Source: Paraglomus occultum (taxonomy: Eukaryota > Glomeromycota > Glomeromycetes > Paraglomerales > Paraglomeraceae). From it: DNA of 10,643 bases. The stretch is taken from assembly GCA_910592205.1 (NCBI GenBank), contig CAJVPJ010001305.1:1-10643 (forward strand). Direction: 5' to 3'. The translations under genes and the position numbers were made by a program. Below the pieces are notes generated by a model. The model saw nothing but the letters and a program-made list of their open reading frames with translations. It was not told the DNA's origin and made no database searches. Below, in pieces: positions 1 to 7,791 of this stretch (positions are counted from its first letter, which is position 1; each line of letters starts with the position of its first letter).

Positions 1-83
1 AAACTAGATAATTAATGAATGATACACAATGTGTTGTGAAGTGGTTCTGTTCGGCCGTAAATAATATTTCCCTTCCTTTTCTA

Positions 84-1507
84 TTATCGTTTAGCCTGGG
101 CAAGTCCGATAGTTGACCCATCCATGTCAAAGTAGGCATAATTGTTCTTTAAGAAAGTATCGCCCAGAAGAAATGACTAATACAATAAACAAATAATATA
201 AATAATTAGGTATGAAGTGTTAAATAAGCCCAATTAAACGGTTAATTCACGCCCAATCTCCAATCCTGTCTATTGAACTTACCAAACCGCCGCCAATGTC
301 GCCTGGAATAATAGCACTCACGCATGTTCCTCCTTGTTTAACTACCAAATCAGTGCCTGGGATGGTGAAAGCTGCAGTTCCGAAAGTAAACGTCATGTCC
401 GGCGGGCTTTGGTTGCATGGTATAGTATACGCTTGTGCCTGGGACGAGAAAGTACCACCTAATGCTGTGTTAATCTGACCCGCTAGAATGGTCGGGGCAA
501 GAATAACTGATGTTCCAGTATCTAAAACAGTAAGGCCGTTCGCTTGTGTAAGTGTGATGTCCTGACTGCCAACAGATACTTTGCTCATTAGGACCACCCA
601 TATCCCAGTACTGTCAAAGCTTCGGAAAAGAGGAATCGAAGTTAGATTGCCGACAAAGTGAGCCGGATCGAACCCGCCGAAAGTAATTTCTCCTGAGCCG
701 CCATCGGTTGATTTGCCTAACCATACACCGAATGAGCGGGTAGTTATATAACCTTGATTTTTCATGTTTTGAACTGGCGTTACTGTCCCTGGAACAGCAG
801 CATCTTGAGGTCCGCCTAATCCTATTATTCCATCCGAAGGCTGGCTTTGGAAGCCTTGGTTCATGCTTGTTGCCCTAGCAAATTGTTGGCTTTTTAATAC
901 GAAGCCACCAACGATTACTGTATCAGTTGCTGTCACTCCTGATGCAGCCGACTGATCGACATAAGAAATGTTCCAAGGAACACCGTCACCCCCATACGAG
1001 ATGGAATATTGGGAAGAAAATGCGTTCTTGTTAGAGCATCCTAGTCCGACACACGAAGAGTCGGGTACCCATAAATCAGATGAGCCAGTATCTATTTGAC
1101 AGAGAAATATTCCAGGTGGTGTTCCAATTGTAAGAGTTGTTATATACTAGCGAATAATAAAGCAGAAATTACGAGTGACGTTAATACAATAACTTTGATA
1201 AGCCGTCAAAAGTCATTCACTTACAATAAAGTCCTTTAAATCTATTAAGCCTGATTGATTTCTTGGCCTGAGCTTTCGGCTACCACCGGTAGTAGCCTTA
1301 ACTCGACGTATTCTTTTAAATGATAAGCTTGAAAAAGAAAAGTTATTTATTAGTCTAATCCTTATTAGCCACTAAAGATTTCTACTCTATTTTATAAGTT
1401 CATCCACCACTCGCTTACCTCGGTAGGTTTGTGCCAACGCCGGCCTGTACATCAAATATATTCGCACTGGCGATTAAAAATATCGAAAACAAAGTCAAGA
1501 ATCTCAT
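84..1507 (-). CDS. Secreted pepsin-like aspartic protease (A1 family), four exons, complete
   Basis: Exons run 1507-1419, 1327-1225, 1146-283 and 176-84, all with GT donors and AG acceptors (introns 91, 78 and 106 bp), and join in frame to 382 aa. The ATG at 1507 opens a signal peptide (MRFLTLFSIFLIASA). A basic propeptide follows (residues about 22-62, rich in Lys and Arg), and the mature enzyme starts near YITTLTIGTPPG (65-76). The first catalytic motif is IDTGSSDLWVP (Asp83), the second is LDTGTSV (Asp273). The flap Tyr is probably in NISYVDQSAASG. The last exon encodes the conserved FLLGDTFLKNNYAYFD and ends GLAQAKR. In this family the two Asp residues activate water to cut peptide bonds at acid pH. 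The signal and propeptide suggest a zymogen that is secreted or sent to the lysosome or gut. No frame break is seen and the length is normal for the family. The exact substrate and the split between cathepsin D and digestive pepsin are not resolved. Confidence 0.95.
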
Positions 1508-1539
1508 TTTTCTGTCAAAGCAAAGCAAGCATTCAAAAG

Positions 1540-1547
1540 CTTTTATA
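1540..1547 (-). promoter_or_regulatory. TATA box of the aspartic protease gene
   Basis: On the minus strand GGGTATAAAAGC lies 33 bases upstream of the protease ATG. It is a consensus TATA box, but transcription would then start almost at the ATG. The sequence GCTTTGACAG ends five bases before the ATG and resembles a 3' splice site, so the mature 5' end could also be set by splicing or trans-splicing. The TATA match is seen directly; the start site is inferred. Confidence 0.6.
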
Positions 1548-1559
1548 CCCGCAGTTGTG

Positions 1560-2440
1560 AGGTCTTGGCAGCTGCGTCGTGGTAATAGCCAATATCCGAT
1601 ACGGTTATAAATGTACTTTAGTTAATAGGAATTTCATTATGTTTTCAGATCTGTGCCAATCATTTGCGCAGAGCATTTACTTTTTCTATTAATATTAAAC
1701 TGCTACAATAGGAATCGGCAGATTGTCTACAGTATTAATATATTTACCCCTCGTATCAAAACGCAACACTCCTTGAATGTAACAGGCGAACAGCCGTTTG
1801 TGGTATCCTTACTAATTCAGTCACACAAGTGATTAAATTCGGGAATCACAGCTGCATACGCATGACGGTGACGCCGTTCTTCACAGACTAATATGAATAT
1901 GCTAAATGCGTGCTTAATGATTTCTTACCTTATTTAGTTGTTGAACCTTTGCTTACCTAATTTGTATGATCATGCAAAGATCATATGAGAAGCAATGACC
2001 GACGTGACCCAGTGTTAAGCAAAACTTATACTTGGCCCGAAATTTATTCTCCCTTTTACAATCATTATTTCTAAATAGTTAATTACTTGCTTATAATGGA
2101 GAAATTTTTAAAATGTAAATGTCGTATAATTGCATTCAAGATTAAACTCATAAATCATTAATTACCTTGGGCGCAACATACTAAATTCGAATACGCCCAA
2201 TCACAAAGACTGTATACATTGAACCCAATACGGTAGCAGGTAGATCTTTCCCTAAACCCCTGGCTGAGAGAAAGATCATTTGGCTCTGATTGTTAGAAAT
2301 TAAATATAACGTGTAACGTTTCAACGGGCTTTGGTCCATAATTTTAAGAAAACTGCTTGAATCATGCGATATTTTTTATAATGCACGCCTTTGGAAAGGA
2401 AGCTGGAGCGCGCATTTTTCATTCACTTAAGATGTTCACC
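1560..2440. other. Intergenic, no supported gene
   Basis: AT-rich DNA with stops in all frames. I see only small inverted repeats: ATGATC/GATCAT near 1966-1984, TTGGGCG/CGCCCAA at 2167-2173 and 2194-2200 (20-base loop), and GATCTTTC/GAAAGATC at 2243-2250 and 2270-2277 (19-base loop). A short open minus-strand stretch at about 1810-1885 (VCEERRHRHAYAAVIPEF) has a coding look but no splice context. None of these is enough to call a gene. Confidence 0.5.
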
Positions 2441-2445
2441 TATCA

Positions 2446-2556
2446 TTAACAACTCTTTAGTGTCTGTTGTTGCTGCAGAAATAAATGAACAGTTTCTAAA
2501 CCATGTGCAGCATCTTTAGCATTAACTTCTTCGTTGACATTAAACTGATGACATCG
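2446..2556 (-). pseudogene. Decayed pogo/Tigger-like transposase C-terminal tail
   Basis: On the minus strand a 37-codon open stretch reads VNEEVNAKDAAHGLETVHLF and then LQQQQTLKSC before TAA at 2448-2446. Tigger/CENP-B-type DDE transposases often end with a segment of the form 'EAL..LE.V..YL.QQ', where an acidic stretch leads into a short amphipathic helix. The match is to that tail only. The reading frame breaks upstream: a Lys-Asp-Asp-Val-like acidic stretch lies in another frame around 2556-2580. I could not find the DDE catalytic core or flanking terminal repeats, so this is read as a degenerate 3' fragment. It could instead be a host exon of unknown function. The family call rests on pattern memory, not on a search. 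Confidence 0.4.
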
Positions 2557-2701
2557 TCTTTTGTATCATTATATGTAACGCATAGTACAAATTACATGAA
2601 AACTTGATGACTCGCCACACAACCGCATAGCCACAAAGCTGGGGATACAACCAGGTAACCAACGTGATGTTTAATTCCCGAGTTTAGGGATAAGGTAACA
2701 T

Positions 2702-2743
2702 GTGCATTTATAGAGGGATGTGCATTTATGGACCGTGCATTTA
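2702..2743 (+). repeat. Three short direct repeats GTGCATTTA
   Basis: GTGCATTTA occurs at 2702-2710, 2720-2728 and 2735-2743, with spacings of 18 and 15 bases. The first two copies share a longer core (ATGTGCATTTAT). An AT run and TACAGTGTGTAAC follow, and a similar CACTGTGTAAC lies near 3083 in the same orientation. No function can be read from it. Confidence 0.5.
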
Positions 2744-2749
2744 AATATA

Positions 2750-3690
2750 TACAGTGTGTAACAAAATAATTACCTCTGAAATTTTGAACCTATACAAAGC
2801 CATGTTTTGTTTGTCTTTATATTCATTTCGGTAAACGCCTTTAAATTCAGACAAACCGTTGTTTGCTCTCTCATCTTTTTGTCAATTATTGGCTAGAGAC
2901 ACAACAACAAACAATTTTATACTGGAATGGCGTCAAATCCCAAGAAAGACACGTCAAAACTAATAATTTTTCTTCGTATTATTATCTGTAATGGAACACG
3001 CTTCAATGATATATAAAGCATTTTTTGCACCGTTGCCAAATATAATCAATTGGCAAATTACGACTCGAGTGACTAATTATATGCACTGTGTAACGAAAAA
3101 CGGCATAATATAATTTTAAAATAAAGAAGTCCTTATTAATTTGCTTTACCAATAGTAAATGGGTTATTTTATGTACAGCCAATTTACTAATTCAACCCAC
3201 CAGTGCCACTCGTGCTGCTACACCTATGATAACAACTAGCATTACAACAGAACAATGACCAAAAAATTTTATTATCCAAAACGGGATTAACGTAATCGAC
3301 TGACCAGAAAATAAATTTCCAACCTAAAAAATTTGTAGCAAATATTAGGAATAAAGTTGAACGACAGGTATTGAGGAATTAAAGCGTTTGTTATTGAGAA
3401 ATAGAACAATTTTATCAAGACAGTAATTAATGTTGTGCAGTCTATGAAATATGTATGTGAATTAATTATCGGGGGAAATGGTGATAAAAGTTTGTACCGA
3501 AATTTTTGCAGTTTAATAAAGTATTTTTGAAGCTTTTCACACATCAAGTTTGTTTAAATACCTGCTGTGCTTTCCCAGACATGTAAAGATTGTTACCGCT
3601 GGTTTTTCGTTAACCTAATAACCCAATCGAGCTTAGACATCTCGAACAACAAAATTATCAATATTTTACAAAATAGTAGATAAATTTATA
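2750..3690. other. Intergenic, weak exon candidates only
   Basis: AT-rich with no convincing gene. Two possible start exons are worth recording. On the plus strand an ATG at about 2929 opens MASNPKKDTSKLIIFLRIII and closes after 29 codons. On the minus strand an ATG at 3582 gives MSGKAQQ and ends at a GTATTT donor (3561). A short hydrophobic minus-strand stretch (MLVVIIGVAARVALVG, near 3200-3250) ends in a stop. The long minus frame at 3287-3547 is Phe/Ile/Leu/Tyr-rich, as expected of AT-rich noncoding DNA. Confidence 0.4.
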
Positions 3691-3693
3691 ATT

Positions 3694-4602
3694 TTAATAC
3701 GCAAAATCCGGCATTTCTACTTGCACCGCGGAAAATTGTCTTTGCGAATAATAGATGTTAGTACTCAGTTCATATAATGGACAACCTATCAAGTAAGAAA
3801 ATTCATATCAAAAAATTTTTTTGAAGCCAACTGCACGTTGATGTCAGATAACTCGATAATTTTTATTGTTTTATAATATATTCAAAAACTAAACTTACCG
3901 TCGTCTTGGAACTCTCGTGTGCTCCGAATTTCAACAATTGTACCGGAATAAATATTACGGCTTTTTTTTTTTTGAAAAAGATTAACAAATTCTTCGTAAA
4001 CTTCAACAAAACCGGACAATGGGTAATATTTAAACATTCAAACCGTAAGAGAATGTGGGGGAAAACCAATTGTTAGAAAATAAACAGACAATGCAAAACA
4101 GAGTTATTGTTTAATTTTTTAATTATTCAAAAAAGTTTGAGTTTAAAAGTAATCGCTTTGTAAATAAAAACATATAAATTCGGACACATCGTTTTGCATA
4201 GTAACGATCCGTTAATAACAAATTATGTCGAGATGGTTGTTCTGTAGATATATACCTTCTTAGCAGCATAATCTGCTAATGTGCCTGTAATTTTATGTCT
4301 GTATAGAATCCATATATCGCCACTTTTTTTGCGTAAATCTGCAATTCGTTAATAAACAACAGGATCGAGAGTATGAGGAACTGTTTTTTGTAATTTACTC
4401 TATGCGCAATTACAATTGATTTGTGCGAGTTTTCCAATAACGTTCAATAAGATTTAATTCACAGTAATTATTAAAAACTATGCAAACATTACCTGAATTT
4501 TGATCGCACAAATGATCTCCTGAACCAGTTGAAGAGACATAATCCTTCATATTAATATCACTTTTCTTTAATGGATGTCTAGGTAAGTATGTGCTATTCA
4601 AT
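3694..4602 (-). CDS. Multi-exon gene of unknown function (partial, 5' part not found)
   Basis: Four exons support each other. Exon 4602-4493 follows an ATATTGCAG acceptor and carries LNSTYLPRHPLKKSD and then SSTGSGDHLCDQNS before CAG|GTAATG. Exon 4338-4256 follows GAATTGCAG and joins in phase to give DLRKKSGDIWILYRHK and then GTLADYAAKK before GTATAT. Exon 4037-3899 reads MFKYYPLSGFVEVYEEFVNL, then a Lys-rich link, then GTIVEIRSTREFQDD before GTAAGT. Exon 3785-3694 follows CTTGATAG and gives CPLYELSTNIYYSQRQF, ending MPDFAY and TAA. The introns of 154 and 113 bp keep frame. The third exon has no AG acceptor: branch-like CTAAC and a pyrimidine run end in TTACGG, and an in-frame TGA sits just before its ATG. 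That exon may therefore start a second gene, or the site may be damaged. The upstream start lies beyond 4602 and was not found. I recognise no family. The exon phasing is seen directly; the idea that all four belong to one protein is inferred. Confidence 0.55.
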
Positions 4603-4680
4603 CTGCAATATTTTACTTGGTTCGAGATGGTAAAGCATTATTATTATGCGTACAGATAATGATGTCATGCCCAGATTTTT

Positions 4681-4801
4681 GCCTTTGTCGGGGACGTCCT
4701 TCTTAGAGTTTGCGCGAGTGCGTGCTTTTATTTCGGAGCAACGCAAACCCAAACGTTTATGCGCCTGCGTTAGAGGGTGTCAGGCGCGGATAGACAAAGG
4801 C
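4681..4801. other. GC-rich island with nested three-stem inverted repeats
   Basis: The outer arms GCCTTTGTC (4681-4689) and GACAAAGGC (4793-4801) pair over 9 bp. Inside them GTTTGCG (4708-4714) pairs with CGCAAAC (4742-4748), and GCGCCTG (4761-4767) pairs with CAGGCGC (4781-4787, 13-base loop). This makes a three-way junction of about 121 bases, much richer in G and C than its flanks. It may be a structured noncoding RNA or a small foldback element. It does not fold as a tRNA cloverleaf and I saw no target-site duplication. A 72-codon plus-strand frame (4646-4864) crosses it but is Arg/Cys-rich and matches nothing I know. It lies 79 bp beyond the upstream exon of the unknown minus-strand gene, so it may be intronic. 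Confidence 0.5.
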
Positions 4802-4864
4802 TTGAACAGGTTGCAGTTAATTATCAATTTGCGTATGGCAGATAGTGTATGTATTATCATTTAG

Positions 4865-5940
4865 TTGTGGTCTTTTAAAGATCTGTTTTGTTATTGTCAT
4901 CTGTAAAGCTAATTTAGAGAACGTGTAATTGAGGATAAAACAATTGTAAATGGTATGCTTCTCATAATAACATACTAATGTGCAATTTTATAAACAGATA
5001 CAATTATAGAATTGATTACAATAATATAAATTTACCACAAACTCAGCAAGCAAATTTTTTAATTAATGTTGTTTATACAATTAAATAATAATTCCGACTC
5101 TAATAAATTAATATTGAAGGCAAGTTTAATTTCATATACTACTAATACATAAAGTTTGCTTTATCAGTAATAGAGAATTGGCTACCACAAAATAAACAAA
5201 CTAGTTTATATTTTGACATGGATTTTATTATTATAACGTAACCAACTTGAATAACTAATTTAAATATACTAAAAATGTTATTTTCCAGGAAAATACAACC
5301 GTTTATATCTTCTTATTACTTCACTAAATTGAGTGTTAGAACACAAGTTTACAATAAAAATTTGGGAAATATTATTATAGACTCAATACTAATTTTAATA
5401 AACATTTACAACAGCTACAAATATTTTGGTGTGCAAGTAAATCAAAATTGTAAATTGATCAATAACTTAGTATATCTTTGGTAAAAACATTATTTATCCA
5501 AACCTTTTTTTGCTGTTAACTTTGTAATAGAAGAGCATATCTGGGAAAAAATTTCGTGGAGCTCAGACTAACTGACTAAAAAAAGGTTGAGTGGCTAAAG
5601 ACAGTTGCATTATTTTTTTTATTACAAGTGAGGAGCCAGGACCTGTACATATATTAATTTATTAGTCATATCCCACTTGATTTCTCTCCACGTGCAAAAC
5701 TATACCGTTGTCTATAGCAGATAGATACGCTCAATAGACAAAAGTTTAAATCCAAAACCTTGTGACGTTTATATTAACAAAATTTAATAAGATTATATTG
5801 TTTTGAAAGTTCTACTTCTCGTCTACATTATTACTGTAATTGCATTTCGTTAAAATTTAAAATGGATAAAAGACCTAAATTTTGCGTAATACCAAATTTT
5901 TTAGTATGCTGAAATCTGGTTGGCCAACCATTATTAACAA
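4865..5940. other. AT-rich stretch, no supported gene
   Basis: Very AT-rich sequence with poly-A and poly-T runs. The only long frame (plus, 5275-5484) is composed of Ile, Asn, Leu, Tyr and Lys, as expected from AT-rich noncoding DNA, and no splice sites or motif support it. An upstream exon of the minus-strand unknown gene may hide here, but I could not place one. Confidence 0.5.
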
Positions 5941-5942
5941 TA

Positions 5943-5983
5943 CAGTCAAGACTCGATATAGTAAATTTCGCGTTATAGTCAAG
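5943..5983 (+). mobile_element. Terminal-repeat-like sequence of a pogo/Tigger-type DNA transposon
   Basis: After a TA dinucleotide the sequence runs CAGTCAAGACTCGATATAG and continues with TTTCGCGTTATAGTCAAG. Pogo/Tigger elements usually begin CAGT and carry CTCGATATAACGAA-like blocks next to a TA target site. The match is to this general form and no specific element is recognised. The opposite inverted end was not found within the window, so the element is partial, inverted-end deleted, or a solo derivative. Confidence 0.4.
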
Positions 5984-6159
5984 AACCAAAAACCAAATTA
6001 TTAAAGTTTCCCTCGATAAAATAAAGTTTCATAGTAAGTCTCGATATAGTAAATTTCGCGTTATAGTCAAGAACCAAAAACCAAATTATTAAAGTTTCCC
6101 TCGATAAAATAAAGTTTCATAGTAAGTCTCGATATAGTAAATTTCGCGTTATAGTCAAG
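5952..6159 (+). repeat. 88-bp tandem repeat, two full copies and a partial third
   Basis: The unit starts CTCGATATAGTAAATTTCGC. Copies begin at 5952, 6040 and 6128, exactly 88 bases apart. The first two look identical on reading, and the third stops after about 32 bases at GTTATAGTCAAG. The unit contains smaller internal echoes (TCGATA, AAAGTTTC). Near-identity means the duplication is recent or kept homogeneous. It overlaps the transposon-end sequence, so the array probably grew from a transposon terminus. Confidence 0.95.
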
Positions 6160-6162
6160 TTT

Positions 6163-6362
6163 CCGTTCAAACAATCTGAAACAAAAACCTCACGGAAGCC
6201 GACTTCAAAAAACTCCCGGCCGTATTCTCCTGTAAACTCGGCATTATCTTGGATAAATTCTTCAACACTGTCTTCCACAAAAAGAAGATGAAGCAAGCCC
6301 TCCAAAGTCCGGCTCACCAAGCTGCTTTGATTGATCGGCTAGTGGATTCCATGAAAAACTAA
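6163..6362. pseudogene. Coding-like block open on both strands; possible transposase remnant or orphan terminal exon
   Basis: On the plus strand a frame from about 6180 reads NLTEADFKKLPAVFSCKLG and ends with LIDRLVDSMKN and TAA at 6360-6362. Many third positions are G or C, and an AATAAA lies about 15 bases later, as for a 3' terminal exon. No AG acceptor precedes it and TGA is in frame upstream at about 6177. On the minus strand the same DNA gives LFVEDSVEEFIQDNAEFTGE in a frame open through 6320, and SRSIKAAW then AGLWR in an adjacent frame. These resemble the region after the DDE domain of pogo-type transposases. The adjacent pogo-like terminus favours the minus-strand reading. Neither is proven, and the strand is left open. 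Confidence 0.35.
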
Positions 6363-6725
6363 GACAATTACGGTTTTAAATAAAGAAAAGCGTTTTATAT
6401 TTACGGACGTGGTACCGATCCCTTTCTTCTAATTCTGTTTGCCGGGGCGAAAAGCTCGTCCAGTGGCATGACAATTGTGTGTTTTTTTTCCCTCAATTTT
6501 AAAATACTTTTGTATATGTCGTTCAGCGTTGGTTTTGTCAATATATATTCTATGTGAAATATTGTCACATTGAATAATTAATTGCCTAAATTGGTTATTC
6601 AAGACGTATTCCCAAAAATGGGGTAATGAGCAAGCAACAAAACTTTAATTTCGTGCTTGTGTTAGTTGAGCAATCGGCCCGAATCTTTCCGTTTGCCATA
6701 ATTTGAGACCTTTAGAGGAAGCAAG
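6363..6725. other. Intergenic, no supported gene
   Basis: Mixed composition with no supported gene. A minus-strand open stretch at about 6655-6730 (ASSKGLKLWQTERFGPIAQL) follows a CTAAC...TACTAG acceptor-like sequence and has a coding look. It could be a last exon of the small minus-strand gene at 6726-6878, but no donor in a workable phase was found. Confidence 0.35.
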
Positions 6726-6878
6726 CTAGTACCAAGTGTTAGTAGTAATACAGTTGAACAAACATTCTTTTGTCTCCATTGATAACATTCGCGTTGAAAT
6801 CGGGTTAAAAGACCTGGTACAAAGGGGTGTGCATAAAACAAAACCACATATCCCTACTGTTAGTAAAAATAAATACAT
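6726..6878 (-). CDS. Possible small secreted Cys-containing peptide (50 aa)
   Basis: From the ATG at 6878 the frame begins MYLFLLTVGICGFVLC, a good signal peptide, followed by TPLCTRSF. The C-terminal part is METKECLFNCITTNTWY before TAG. A further in-frame ATG at 6932 adds 18 residues (MKLVLLLSSSFARDSYAT) that would place the hydrophobic core later. The mature part would be about 30 residues with Cys in TPLC, KECL and FNC. Its start lies only 74 bp from the divergent PLAC8 ATG at 6952, so the two could share a promoter. It matches no peptide family I know, and a chance ORF of this size is quite possible in such DNA. Confidence 0.3.
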   Translation of the reverse strand: MYLFLLTVGICGFVLCTPLCTRSFNPISTRMLSMETKECLFNCITTNTWY

Positions 6879-6951
6879 CGTCGCATAACTGTCCCTCGCA
6901 AAACTGCTTGATAGCAATAATACTAGTTTCATTTGATGTTCGATTTATAAC

Positions 6952-7443
6952 ATGGCGCAACAAACACCGCAAATGAGCGTACAAAAAGCAGCAAAAAGAA
7001 GTCAAGGGGTTTGGAAAGCTGGTCTATTCGATTGTTTTTCCGTACCCAAACTCTGCATTCAAACCTGCTTCTTGCCTTGCGTAATTTACGTATGTCTAAC
7101 GGGAGTTGCTTATAATCTTTGCTTTGCTTTTTTCTCTAATGCAATTTATGCATGATAGGGGCAAACGAAACTGGACATGAACGACGACTCGGATTTTGTT
7201 GCTGTTACTGCTGTGCTTCGTGCACAGGCTTTGCCTGTTGTCTTTTACTATGACGCGTGGCGAAATTTGTGCGATAAAAGGAATTAACGTATGACAAGTT
7301 TAGCTATCTTTTTTTTTTTAACGTAAAGTATATAATTATTCTTCTTGCAGGGCAGTGTCATCAGGGATGCTTGCACTCATTTCTGGTGTGGACGTTGTGC
7401 CTTGATCCAGGAAAACCGTGAAATCGATGATGGCGAAATGTAA
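6952..7443 (+). pseudogene. PLAC8-family Cys-rich protein, three exons, two single-base frame breaks
   Basis: Exon 1 (6952-7089) reads MAQQTPQMSVQ, then WKAGLFDCFSVPKLCIQTCF and LPCVIY before a GTATGT donor. Exon 2 (7159-7288) starts GQTKLDMNDD. Exon 3 (7351-7443) follows CTTCTTGCAG and reads GSVIRDACTHFWCGRCALIQ and ENREIDDGEM, then TAA. W-x-x-GLFDCF, the CxxxCFLPC block, DMN and the CxxHFWCxxCALxQExREI block are hallmarks of the PLAC8 family: small Cys-rich proteins, usually membrane-associated, linked in various organisms to cell size, metal or calcium handling. With the 69- and 62-bp introns removed the length would be close to the family norm (about 120 aa). In exon 2 the Cys-rich middle (FCCCYCCASCTGFACC) lies in another frame than DMNDD, and FTMTRGEICAIKGIN lies in the third frame. 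Each jump equals one missing base, near 7188-7192 and in the T run at 7242-7246. It is either a young pseudogene or a true gene with sequence errors. Family assignment is firm; integrity is not. Confidence 0.85.
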
Positions 7444-7460
7444 TATTTTGCGATGGTCTA

Positions 7461-7596
7461 TACTATTTTTTATTAGCAAAATGGCAATTTAGACGTTTGG
7501 ATAACTTTAACAAAACAAATTCATGGCATACTATTTTATTAGCAAATAGCAATAACATGTTTGAACGACTTTTGACAAAGTACAAAATTCATGGCA
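7461..7596 (+). repeat. Diverged 68-bp tandem duplication downstream of PLAC8
   Basis: Two adjacent 68-base units (7461-7528 and 7529-7596) share TACTATTTTTTATTAGCAAA-like starts and the end AAATTCATGGCA, with several mismatches and small gaps between. The array begins 18 bases after the PLAC8 stop. It holds no gene of its own. Confidence 0.7.
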
Positions 7597-7625
7597 AGAA
7601 GTGAAAATAATAACGCATGCGCATG

Positions 7626-7742
7626 ACGATTCTTGTGGCAGTTCGGGATGCTTGCATTCTATTTCGCAATGCCGCGATCAATATATAGACTCGCAGTGCA
7701 TATTTTCGTCATTATTCTATTTATAACATTGTCGCAACAAAG
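7626..7742 (+). pseudogene. Degenerate copies of PLAC8 exon 3 and exon 1 ends
   Basis: At 7628-7683 ATTCTTGTGGCAGTTCGGGA followed by TGCTTGCATTC and ATTTC matches the PLAC8 intron 2 acceptor and exon 3 start (7339-7380: TTCTTGCAG, GGCAGT, GGGATGCTTGCACTCATTTC) with a few substitutions and gaps. At 7713-7742 ATTTATAACATTGTCGCAAC followed by AAAG matches the PLAC8 start (ATTTATAACATGGCGCAACA, 6943-6962), with the ATG destroyed. The exon 3-like piece comes before the exon 1-like piece, so at least two tandem copies once followed the surviving gene and were eroded. Neither piece can encode protein. Confidence 0.6.
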
Positions 7743-7785
7743 AATGCTAGCCTAATTTATTATCGCTATTCGCTCGCGATGCAAA

Positions 7786-7791
7786 TTTATT
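7786..7791 (-). terminator. Polyadenylation signal AATAAA of the receptor gene
   Basis: On the minus strand AATAAA overlaps the receptor stop codon (TTATAATAAATTT). A poly(A) signal placed this close to the stop implies a very short 3' UTR, in keeping with a compact genome. Confidence 0.5.

Noticed and set aside
296-478. 60-codon plus-strand ORF
   Set aside because: Antisense to exon 3 of the aspartic protease.
2167-2200. tRNA-arm-like hairpin with TTCGAAT
   Set aside because: The stem is 7 bp with a 20-base loop, no acceptor or D arm surrounds it, and no cloverleaf can be drawn.
3287-3547. 86-codon minus-strand ORF
   Set aside because: Phe/Ile/Leu/Tyr composition follows base bias and no domain is visible.
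5275-5484. 69-codon plus-strand ORF
   Set aside because: Ile/Asn/Leu/Tyr/Lys-rich as expected from AT-rich noncoding DNA; no motif, splice sites or composition shift.
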